Source: Oribacterium sp. UBA4274
GTDB taxonomy: Bacteria > Bacillota > Clostridia > Lachnospirales > Lachnospiraceae
Length of the DNA stretch: 6,709 nt
Assembly: GCA_002396005.1 (NCBI GenBank)
Contig: DGVW01000119.1
Span: 1-6,709, forward strand
Direction of reading: 5' to 3'
Shown: positions 1-5,208 of the stretch, in pieces
Layout of the letters: each line of letters opens with the position of its first letter
Position numbering within the stretch: the first letter of the stretch is position 1
Made by a program: the position numbers and the translations under genes
The notes under the pieces: generated by a model
Databases searched by the model: none
What the model was told of the DNA's origin: nothing
The model's input: only the letters and a program-made list of their open reading frames with translations

Positions 1-1363
1 TAGGAACACCGGCTGCCATAAGTGAAAGGCAGGATGCACATGTTGAACCCATAGAGGTTGAACCGTTTGACTCCATTGTCTCGGATACAGCACGGATAGC
101 ATATGGGAAATCCTCTACTGAAGGAAGAACAGGGATAAGTGCTCTCTCTGCGAGTGCACCGTGACCGATCTCACGACGTCCAGGTCCACGGCTTGCCTTA
201 GCCTCACCTACTGAATAGCCAGGGAAGTTGTACTGATGTATGTAACGCTTCTCTGTGATGAAATCGTTTAACTCCTCTACCTTCTGAACCTCTGAAAGAG
301 GGGCAAGTGTAACGATGTCGAGGATCTGAGTCTGACCACGCTTGAACATAGCTGAACCATGTACTCTAGGGATGAGATCAACCTCAGCCTCAAGAGGTCT
401 GATCTCGTCGATCTTACGGCCATCAGGTCTCTTGTGATCCTTCAGGATCATCTTACGAACGGTCTTCTTCTCATACTGATAGATAGCATCAGGAAGGATA
501 GCAAGAGCCTCCTCATCATCCTGAAGTGCTTCCTCAAGCTTCTTTGTGATTTCAGCGATATTCTGATCTCTCTGCTGCTTGTCATCTGTAAATACAGCAG
601 TTTCCATTTCTTCCGGAGTAACGATTGTCTTGATTCTTGCAAAAAGCTCCTCAGGAACAGCTGCACTAACGTACTCCATCTTCTCCTTACCGCACTCAGC
701 GATGATTGAATCGAAGAAGCCGATGATCTGCTTGTTTACCTCATCAGCCTTATAGATAGCTTCGATCATCTTGTCATCAGAGATGCAGTTTGCACCTGCC
801 TCAATCATGATGACTTTATCACGTGTTGAAGCAACTGTAAGAGCAAGGTCTGATACTGCCTTCTCAGCATTTGTAGGGTTGATGATCAGCTCACCGTTGA
901 TCATACCTACCTGAGTAGAAGCACATGGACCATCCCAAGGTACATCTGAAATTGCAGTTGCAAGGGATGAACCAAGCATGGCAAGAAGCTCCGGTGAACA
1001 ATCCTGATCTACGGACATAACGAGGTTGTCTACGAGACAGTCGTTACGGAAGTCCTTAGGGAAAAGAGGTCTCATAGGACGATCGATAACACGTGAAGTT
1101 AAGATGGCATTGTCACCTGCACGTCCCTCTCTTTTCTTGAATCCTCCCGGGAACTTACCTACTGCATACATCTTCTCCTCATACTCGATCTGGAGTGGGA
1201 AGAAATCAATGCCGTCTCTTGGAGCGGCTGAAGCAGTACATGTTGAAAGAACTGTTGTATCGCCATAGTGCATAAGAGCTGCACCGTTTGCCTGTGCACA
1301 AACACGTCCGATATCTACGGTGAGTGTTCTGCCGGCGAGTTCCATGGAATAACTCTTGTACAT
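1..1363 (-). CDS. pnp: Polyribonucleotide nucleotidyltransferase (PNPase), N-terminal 454 residues (3' end outside window)
   Basis: PNPase is the phosphorolytic 3'-5' exoribonuclease of mRNA decay, normally a trimer of about 700 residues. The visible frame starts MYKSYSMELAGRTLTVDIGR and covers the first RNase PH-like domain, with GGFKKREGR (73-81, the FFRR-loop region) and VIDRPMRPLF (92-101), the linking helical domain, and much of the second RNase PH domain: RPDGR (312-316), GRREIGHG (395-402, phosphate and RNA binding) and ESNGSTSMGS near residue 435. The catalytic Asp pair, KH and S1 domains lie beyond the window edge. I chose the ATG at 1363 because AGGAGGT lies 4 nt upstream; Met7 (1345) is an unlikely alternative. 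The gene is separated from rpsO by a terminator and has its own candidate promoters and a hairpin over its ribosome binding site. Confidence 0.98.
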   Translation of the reverse strand, partial: MYKSYSMELAGRTLTVDIGRVCAQANGAALMHYGDTTVLSTCTASAAPRDGIDFFPLQIEYEEKMYAVGKFPGGFKKREGRAGDNAILTSRVIDRPMRPLFPKDFRNDCLVDNLVMSVDQDCSPELLAMLGSSLATAISDVPWDGPCASTQVGMINGELIINPTNAEKAVSDLALTVASTRDKVIMIEAGANCISDDKMIEAIYKADEVNKQIIGFFDSIIAECGKEKMEYVSAAVPEELFARIKTIVTPEEMETAVFTDDKQQRDQNIAEITKKLEEALQDDEEALAILPDAIYQYEKKTVRKMILKDHKRPDGRKIDEIRPLEAEVDLIPRVHGSAMFKRGQTQILDIVTLAPLSEVQKVEELNDFITEKRYIHQYNFPGYSVGEAKASRGPGRREIGHGALAERALIPVLPSVEDFPYAIRAVSETMESNGSTSMGSTCASCLSLMAAGVP

Positions 1364-1367
1364 TTTT

Positions 1368-1390
1368 ACCTCCTGTACCGACAGGGAGGT
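1368..1390 (-). promoter_or_regulatory. Shine-Dalgarno-sequestering hairpin of pnp
   Basis: The pnp ribosome binding site AGGAGGT (1368-1374) forms the 3' side of a stem. ACAGGAGGT (1368-1376) pairs over 9 bp with ACCTCCCTGT (1381-1390, one bulged C) across a 4-nt CGGT loop. The stem ends 4 nt before the ATG, so the whole Shine-Dalgarno would be hidden when folded. A second ACAGGAG (1449-1455) upstream could compete for the same anti-Shine-Dalgarno strand. The complementarity is seen directly; translational control is inferred. Confidence 0.7.
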
Positions 1391-1405
1391 CCAAAAACAC
1401 TAATC

Positions 1406-1427
1406 AAACTCTGAGTACTCAGAATTT
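1406..1427 (-). other. Hairpin in the pnp leader around the palindrome TCTGAGTACTCAGA
   Basis: A perfect 14-bp DNA palindrome spans 1410-1423. In RNA it extends to a 9-bp stem AAAUUCUGA / UCAGAGUUU (one U-G pair) with a GUAC loop. A TTTTT run follows 8 nt later (1393-1397), too far for a standard terminator. It sits midway between the proximal promoter and the pnp ribosome binding site, so it may be a leader structural element or attenuator. Confidence 0.5.
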
Positions 1428-1471
1428 CATCAGTGATCTCGGAGGGCTCTCCTGTCATAAAATATATAAAT

Positions 1472-1500
1472 ATTATACTCTGTCCGCAAATTCTGCAGAT
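1472..1500 (-). promoter_or_regulatory. Possible proximal promoter for pnp
   Basis: A perfect -10 TATAAT lies at 1472-1477 on the minus strand, followed by AT-rich DNA. No good -35 exists at the right distance; the best is TCTGCA at about 16 nt (3 of 6). The start would be near 1465, giving a leader of about 100 nt. The missing -35, together with the inverted repeat that straddles its expected place, would fit an activator-dependent or otherwise regulated promoter, or a chance match. Confidence 0.45.
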
Positions 1501-1515
1501 TCAAAAAACGGACAG
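1480..1515. repeat. Inverted repeat CTGTCCG-N22-CGGACAG in the pnp upstream region
   Basis: The 7-bp arms at 1480-1486 and 1509-1515 are perfect. The 22-nt spacer contains the palindrome TCTGCAGA. One arm abuts the TATAAT at 1472-1477 with only two bases between, and the centre falls where the -35 should be. It could be an operator for a dimeric regulator or, if transcribed from the distal promoter, an RNA hairpin. Confidence 0.5.
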
Positions 1516-1543
1516 CATAACACATCGTGCTACTCAATTCTGT

Positions 1544-1572
1544 ATTTTAACAAATTCTTTAAGTGAGGTCGA
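1544..1572 (-). promoter_or_regulatory. Possible distal promoter for pnp
   Basis: Minus-strand TCGACC (1567-1572; 4 of 6 to TTGACA), a 17-nt spacer and TAAAAT (1544-1549; 5 of 6 to TATAAT). It lies downstream of the rpsO terminator and would give a leader of about 170 nt. In AT-rich intergenic DNA such matches are easily found, so this is a weaker candidate than the -10 at 1472-1477. Confidence 0.35.
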
Positions 1573-1614
1573 TATGTTTTTTAAAATTGTATAATGTGAC
1601 GGGGCTTTATAGAC

Positions 1615-1648
1615 AAAATAAAAGGGCAGAGAAATAAATCTCCGCCCT
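1615..1648 (-). terminator. Intrinsic terminator of rpsO
   Basis: The transcript forms a 10-bp stem AGGGCGGAGA / TCTCTGCCCT (plus-strand arms 1639-1648 and 1623-1632, one G-U pair) with a 6-nt loop, followed at once by TTTTATTTT (1623 down to 1615, its first T being the last base of the stem). The stem starts 12 nt after the rpsO stop. This is a textbook Rho-independent terminator and separates rpsO from pnp, although read-through is possible. Confidence 0.93.
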
Positions 1649-1660
1649 ACCCTATCAAAA

Positions 1661-1927
1661 TTACTTTCTGATACCGAGCTTCTCGATGAGAGATCTGTAA
1701 CCTTCAAGATCTGTCTTAGCAAGGTACTGAAGAAGTCCTCTTCTCTGACCGACCATCATAAGAAGTCCTCTTCTTGAGTGGTGATCCTTAGGATTCTGCT
1801 TAAGGTGCTCAGTAAGCTCTGCAATTCTTGCTGTAAGGATAGCAATCTGAACCTCAGGTGAACCTGTGTCTCCAGGCTTACGGCCATACTTTGCAACTAT
1901 CTCTGCCTTCTTCTCTTTTGAAATCAT
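1661..1927 (-). CDS. rpsO: 30S ribosomal protein S15
   Basis: S15 is a primary binding protein of the 16S rRNA central domain that nucleates platform assembly and contributes to an intersubunit bridge. The 88-residue product has the normal family length and shows the conserved GDTGSPEVQ (19-27) and DHHSRRGL (48-55) segments that contact rRNA, ending in the usual basic GIRK. The ATG at 1927 is preceded by a strong AGGAGGA site (1934-1940) at 6 nt spacing. The gene has its own promoter at 2030-2058 and a strong terminator at 1615-1648, so it is probably mainly a monocistronic unit with a structured leader. Identification is certain. Confidence 0.99.
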   Translation of the reverse strand: MISKEKKAEIVAKYGRKPGDTGSPEVQIAILTARIAELTEHLKQNPKDHHSRRGLLMMVGQRRGLLQYLAKTDLEGYRSLIEKLGIRK

Positions 1928-1948
1928 GGTAAATCCTCCTATAAAATC

Positions 1949-2016
1949 TCACGATCTCTCGTGATAAACTTACGTTAACAGAGTTTCCGGAAGGAGTCCG
2001 AAAAACTATGCTAACG
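1949..2016 (-). promoter_or_regulatory. Structured rpsO leader, candidate S15 autoregulatory element
   Basis: The transcript can form a compound hairpin: CGTTA/TAACG (2012-2016 with 1973-1977), AGTTT/AAACT (2003-2007 with 1982-1986) and CGG/CCG (1998-2000 with 1988-1990), capped by loop ACTCCTT (1991-1997). The loop contains CTCCT, complementary to AGGAG of the rpsO Shine-Dalgarno. A second perfect 6-bp hairpin TCACGA/TCGTGA with a GAGA (GNRA-type) tetraloop lies at 1949-1964, just before the Shine-Dalgarno. S15 is known to repress its own mRNA in several bacteria through varied leader structures, so autoregulation is plausible, but no specific S15-binding motif was proven here. Confidence 0.5.
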
Positions 2017-2029
2017 CGCATACTCCTGT

Positions 2030-2058
2030 ACTCTAACAAAGAGTGGTAAAGTTGTCAA
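2030..2058 (-). promoter_or_regulatory. Sigma-A-type promoter for rpsO
   Basis: On the minus strand there is a perfect -35 TTGACA (2053-2058), a 17-nt spacer and a -10 TAGAGT (2030-2035; 4 of 6 to TATAAT). The predicted transcription start is near 2023, giving a leader of about 95 nt before the rpsO ATG. A gapped inverted repeat GTTTTG/CAAAAC (2061-2066 and 2078-2083) lies directly upstream of the -35. The promoter explains how S15 can be made independently of the upstream operon. Confidence 0.75.
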
Positions 2059-2080
2059 TTGTTTTGCCAAAGGTTTACAA

Positions 2081-2126
2081 AACTTGATTCATAACTTGAT
2101 TTTATGATATGTATAAAATCAAGTTA
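2081..2126 (-). repeat. 14-bp AT-rich inverted repeat with extra direct copy, after truB-ribF
   Basis: TAACTTGATTTTAT (2092-2105) is perfectly inverted at 2113-2126 around a 7-nt spacer. A further copy of the core AACTTGATT sits at 2081-2089, in direct orientation with the left arm, so the 9-mer occurs three times in 46 nt. In the transcript the hairpin starts about 14 nt after the truB-ribF stop. The stem is AT-rich and no clean U-tract follows, only TTTT about 11 nt later, so it is a poor fit to a standard intrinsic terminator. It may be a 3'-end stabilising hairpin or a protein-binding site just upstream of the rpsO promoter. Confidence 0.75.
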
Positions 2127-2140
2127 GCGGAAACCTGGCC

Positions 2141-3733
2141 TTACAGATCCATAGGATAACTTGAAGCTGCCAGAACATCCTTCTGTAATTGTTCTTTTAA
2201 GGCATCAAGAGATGGAAATTTCTGCTGATCTCTCAGTCTTTCGATAAATTCTACTCTTATCTTCTTGCCGTACAGGTCACCATGGAATCCGATGATATGT
2301 GTTTCAACATCGATTGGATTGTCATTACCTACAGTCGGATTGGTTCCTATGTTGGTCATACCTTTATATAAGGTTTGACCAATCAGAACCCGGGTGATAT
2401 ATACACCCGGCATAGGGATGATCTTTCCTGCCTTTGGCATAATATTGGCAGTCGGGAATCCCAACACTGTAGAACCTATCTGATTGCCATACACTACTAC
2501 TCCGCTGAGAGCAACATGACGTCCCAAAAGCTCAGCGGCGTGTTTTACATTACCGCTTTGTATCTCCTCACGGATGAAGGTGCTGGAAATCTCTCTGGCA
2601 TTACCATCTTTATCGTAAACCTGACGCTTTTTGATGACATGCGCAGTATAGTCGTACTTCTCCTGTAAAGAGAGGAGCATCTCTGCATTACCCTGGGCTT
2701 TGTGACCGAAGCTGCAGTCGGTTCCTACAACGATATCTGAAGCATGCATACCTTCTATAAGCACATCTCTGAGAAAGTGTTCAGCCGGTACCTGCATGGT
2801 TTCCCGATTTACAGGATATGAAAATACATAATCAAATCCTATATTTCTGAGACGAGTGATGTGTTCGTCACTGGAGGATATGGACTTTTTCTTCACCTCA
2901 GTGAACAGATTATCAGGATTTTGCGAGAAGGTAAGAACCGCAGTTTTCAGATTCTTTTCCTTGGCGATCCTGAACATATTTTCAAATATGAGCTGGTGCC
3001 CCAGATGACTGCCGTCAAACTTTCCGAAAGAAACCACTGCAGGTTCAGGGACAAATATTGCCGGCTTCATGATGGAGAAAAGTTCACCGCGTGCCTCGAT
3101 GTCTGCAATTTGGGACAAGGTATGACTCTCTCCGATGGTAAACTGTCCGACACGGGTACGAAGCAATGCTGTCATAGTGGCACCTGTTCCAAGTTTGTCG
3201 CCTATATCCTTACATAAGGTGCGGATATAGGTACCCTTGGAGCAGGTAATCTCCATTTTTACATACGGAAGGCTGATGTCTAAAATATTGATGTTGTGAA
3301 TAGTTATACGATTAGGCTTCCGCTCTACGACTTTTCCTTCACGCGCCAGATCGTACAGTTTTTTGCCGTTGATTTTTTTGGCACTGAACATAGGTGGAAC
3401 CTGATCGTATGTGCCTATGAAGCTTTCAATTGCAGACCTTAGATCAGATTCTGTTACGTTTACGGGTTTTTCATCAAGAACAGTGCCTGTTATGTCCTCT
3501 GTATCCGTAGATATACCCAACTTCATCTCGGCTTCGTAGACCTTGATGGTGCCTGCAATTGCATCAACAAGCTTTGTGGCTGTTCCGGAACAAACGACCA
3601 GTACGCCCTCTGCCAGCGGATCCAAAGTTCCGGTATGACCTATTTTCTTTTCGTGCAGGATGGAACGAAGCTTTTTGGTGACATCAAAGCTTGTCCAGTT
3701 CCGCTCTTTGTTAACTACTATAATTCCGTCCAT
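2141..3733 (-). CDS. truB-ribF: Fused tRNA pseudouridine-55 synthase (PUA-less) and bifunctional riboflavin kinase/FAD synthetase
   Basis: One uninterrupted 530-codon frame encodes two normally separate enzymes. Residues 1 to about 228 are TruB, which makes pseudouridine 55 in the tRNA T-loop: GHTGTLDP with catalytic D38, Y66 in KVYEAEMKLG, and CSKGTYIRTL with R171. Residues about 229-530 are RibF, converting riboflavin to FMN and then FAD: FGKFDGSHLGH (236-246) and ISSTFIR (382-388) of the adenylyltransferase, then the kinase domain with GFPTAN (425-430) and E477 in VETH. TruB proteins usually run to about 300 residues; here the C-terminal PUA-type region is absent and the catalytic domain passes directly into RibF. 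The ATG at 3733 has only a weak AAGAG-like site and lies 14 nt after the nrnA stop, so coupling to nrnA is likely. An internal start at Met222 (3070) has no usable Shine-Dalgarno. Both active sites look intact. Confidence 0.93.
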   Translation of the reverse strand: MDGIIVVNKERNWTSFDVTKKLRSILHEKKIGHTGTLDPLAEGVLVVCSGTATKLVDAIAGTIKVYEAEMKLGISTDTEDITGTVLDEKPVNVTESDLRSAIESFIGTYDQVPPMFSAKKINGKKLYDLAREGKVVERKPNRITIHNINILDISLPYVKMEITCSKGTYIRTLCKDIGDKLGTGATMTALLRTRVGQFTIGESHTLSQIADIEARGELFSIMKPAIFVPEPAVVSFGKFDGSHLGHQLIFENMFRIAKEKNLKTAVLTFSQNPDNLFTEVKKKSISSSDEHITRLRNIGFDYVFSYPVNRETMQVPAEHFLRDVLIEGMHASDIVVGTDCSFGHKAQGNAEMLLSLQEKYDYTAHVIKKRQVYDKDGNAREISSTFIREEIQSGNVKHAAELLGRHVALSGVVVYGNQIGSTVLGFPTANIMPKAGKIIPMPGVYITRVLIGQTLYKGMTNIGTNPTVGNDNPIDVETHIIGFHGDLYGKKIRVEFIERLRDQQKFPSLDALKEQLQKDVLAASSYPMDL

Positions 3734-3747
3734 GTATACTCTTATAC

Positions 3748-4725
3748 TTATGTCCTGTTTGAAATAAATTCCGGAGCATCCATCTGCTTGGAAAGCTCTT
3801 TGGTAAGGTTGTTTATGACATCATAGTTTGAGCCCTGCAATGTGCAGCCTGCGGCCATCTTGTGCCCGCCTCCGCCAAAATGAGAGGCAACCCTGGCAAC
3901 ATCAAGCATATGGTTGTTGCTTCTCAGGCTGACCTTATAATTCTGATTGGTCATTTCATAGATGAAAATGGCACAGTCCACACCTCTGGTCTCGCGCATG
4001 GTACTTACTATACCATCGATATCCTTGGATGTCACATTATAGAATTTCATTTCCTTACATGTGAGCCACCCTGTGATACAGCGCTGATCCATGACCAGAA
4101 GACTTTCCATAAGTACTCTGCCCATAACCTGCTGCTGAGCATAGGTTTTTGTGTAGTAAGTATCATCAATGATTGAGCCAAAGTCAATGCCTTTCGCCAT
4201 AAGCTGTCCGGCAATCTCCATAGTATGCTGGGAAGTGCAGCTATACTTAAAAACTCCTGTATCATGAACAAGGCCGAGATATAGACATGTTGCTACATCC
4301 TTGGAGATATACTCCTTGTCCATGAGATCAAAAACTACTTCACAGGTACTGGAAGCTTCTGGAATTATGGTTTTGTGCTCGAAATTCTGTGAACCCGGGA
4401 TGTGATGATCACAAACGTAAAGAGTTTCGGCATTTTCAGCCAGTTTCTTGAAATCTCCTACTCTGTCGAAACCGTTGCAGTCGCACATTATACATAAATT
4501 ATATTTTCGGTCAGACGGGATGTTGATGATGTCCTCATACCCCGGAATGAAACGGAATTTTTCATTGGATGGCTGGAGATAGACATTAACCTTTTTCTCA
4601 GGATAGCGATTTTTGATATAATTTTTTGTACCGAGAGTTGACCCCAGGCAATCACCATCAGGATTTGTATGTCCTAGAATACAGATACTGTCTGCAGCTT
4701 CTATTAACTTCTCAAATTCGTTCAT
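3748..4725 (-). CDS. nrnA: DHH/DHHA1 phosphoesterase, NrnA-like nanoRNase / pAp phosphatase
   Basis: The 325-residue product belongs to the DHH superfamily. Family members of the NrnA type degrade 2-5 nt RNAs and in many cases dephosphorylate 3'-phosphoadenosine-5'-phosphate; related proteins cleave pGpG or pApA. The metal-binding residues are in place: GHTNPDGDCLGS (18-29, with H19, D23 and D25), D82 in CDCNGFDR, the DHH signature (106-108) and D155 in HDTGVFKYS. The C-terminal DHHA1 domain has the substrate-binding RS (268-269) and FGGGGHKMAAG (283-293). Length is normal for NrnA (about 310-325). The ATG at 4725 has an AAAGGA site (4732-4737) 6 nt upstream. Its place between rbfA and truB matches the usual Firmicute order. 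The exact substrate (nanoRNA, pAp or cyclic dinucleotide product) cannot be decided from sequence. Confidence 0.93.
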   Translation of the reverse strand: MNEFEKLIEAADSICILGHTNPDGDCLGSTLGTKNYIKNRYPEKKVNVYLQPSNEKFRFIPGYEDIINIPSDRKYNLCIMCDCNGFDRVGDFKKLAENAETLYVCDHHIPGSQNFEHKTIIPEASSTCEVVFDLMDKEYISKDVATCLYLGLVHDTGVFKYSCTSQHTMEIAGQLMAKGIDFGSIIDDTYYTKTYAQQQVMGRVLMESLLVMDQRCITGWLTCKEMKFYNVTSKDIDGIVSTMRETRGVDCAIFIYEMTNQNYKVSLRSNNHMLDVARVASHFGGGGHKMAAGCTLQGSNYDVINNLTKELSKQMDAPEFISNRT

Positions 4726-4746
4726 GAAAAATCCTTTCTTAAAATC

Positions 4747-4784
4747 TTACAGGCAGAAAATGCGTAATGCATCTCTGCCTGTAA
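4747..4784 (-). other. Intergenic hairpin between rbfA and nrnA
   Basis: Perfect 11-bp inverted repeat, TTACAGGCAGA / TCTGCCTGTAA (arms 4747-4757 and 4774-4784). The 16-nt loop itself contains a 4-bp ATGC/GCAT stem (4760-4763 with 4769-4772). In the transcript it begins 7 nt after the rbfA stop and ends about 10 nt before the nrnA Shine-Dalgarno. The sequence downstream (GATTTTAAG) is only a weak U-tract, so partial termination, attenuation or protection of the upstream mRNA is as likely as full termination. The stem is seen directly; its role is inferred. Confidence 0.7.
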
Positions 4785-4791
4785 AAAACAA

Positions 4792-5208
4792 TTAATCAAT
4801 TTCGCTTGTGTCAGAATCCATGGAAAGCTCATCTTCTGTTGCAACATGCTTTTCCGCATCTTCCTTTGCGACTCTGTTGATAAGCTCATCCATATGAGCA
4901 CCATACTCGATGGAATGATCTTCAATGAACTGAAGCTCCGGTGTATGACGAAGATTTACTGTCTGAGCAAGCTCGCGGCGTAAGAAACCACTGGCTGCTT
5001 TAAGACCCTCCATGGTTTTCTTAAGGGACTCCTCACCGCCCAGAACCGAGATATATACTCTGCAGTACTGAAGATCCGGGGTTACATCTGCACCGGTAAC
5101 GGATACCATAGGTGAGATGCGTGGATCCTTAAGATTTCTGATTGATACTGAAAGCTCACGCATGACTTCAGCATTTATTCTTGTATTTTTTACAGAATTT
5201 TTTCTCAA
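4792..5208 (-). CDS. rbfA: Ribosome-binding factor A
   Basis: RbfA is a small KH-fold protein that binds immature 30S subunits and helps 16S rRNA 5'-end maturation. The 138-residue product carries the family hallmarks: an N-terminal helix, the segment KDPRISPMVSVTGADVTPD (about 27-45), the YCRVYISVLG strand (about 48-57) and an ending like TPELQFIEDHSIEYGAHMDELI (about 89-110). The acidic tail after residue 115 is dispensable-looking and variable in the family. I take the start to be TTG at 5208: it overlaps the infB TGA as TTGA, has an AGAGG element (5216-5220) 7 nt upstream, and gives the N-terminal helix expected for RbfA. The first ATG in frame (residue 15) would delete most of that helix. 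Expression is probably translationally coupled to infB. Confidence 0.96.
   Translation of the reverse strand: MRKNSVKNTRINAEVMRELSVSIRNLKDPRISPMVSVTGADVTPDLQYCRVYISVLGGEESLKKTMEGLKAASGFLRRELAQTVNLRHTPELQFIEDHSIEYGAHMDELINRVAKEDAEKHVATEDELSMDSDTSEID

Noticed and set aside
1949..1964. TCACGA/TCGTGA hairpin as a terminator before rpsO
   Set aside because: There is no U-tract after it, it has a GNRA-type loop, and it lies directly before the rpsO Shine-Dalgarno, which fits a leader element better.
2022..2027. AGGAGT just after the rpsO -10 pairing with the ACTCCT leader loop
   Set aside because: The complementarity is perfect over 6 nt, but the predicted transcription start falls within it, so most of it would not be in the RNA.
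3068..3070. Met222 of the fused protein as a separate RibF start
   Set aside because: It would give a RibF of normal length (309 residues), but the sequence upstream has only GGTGA 13 nt away and no proper Shine-Dalgarno, and the frame is continuous with TruB. Internal initiation cannot be excluded but is not supported.
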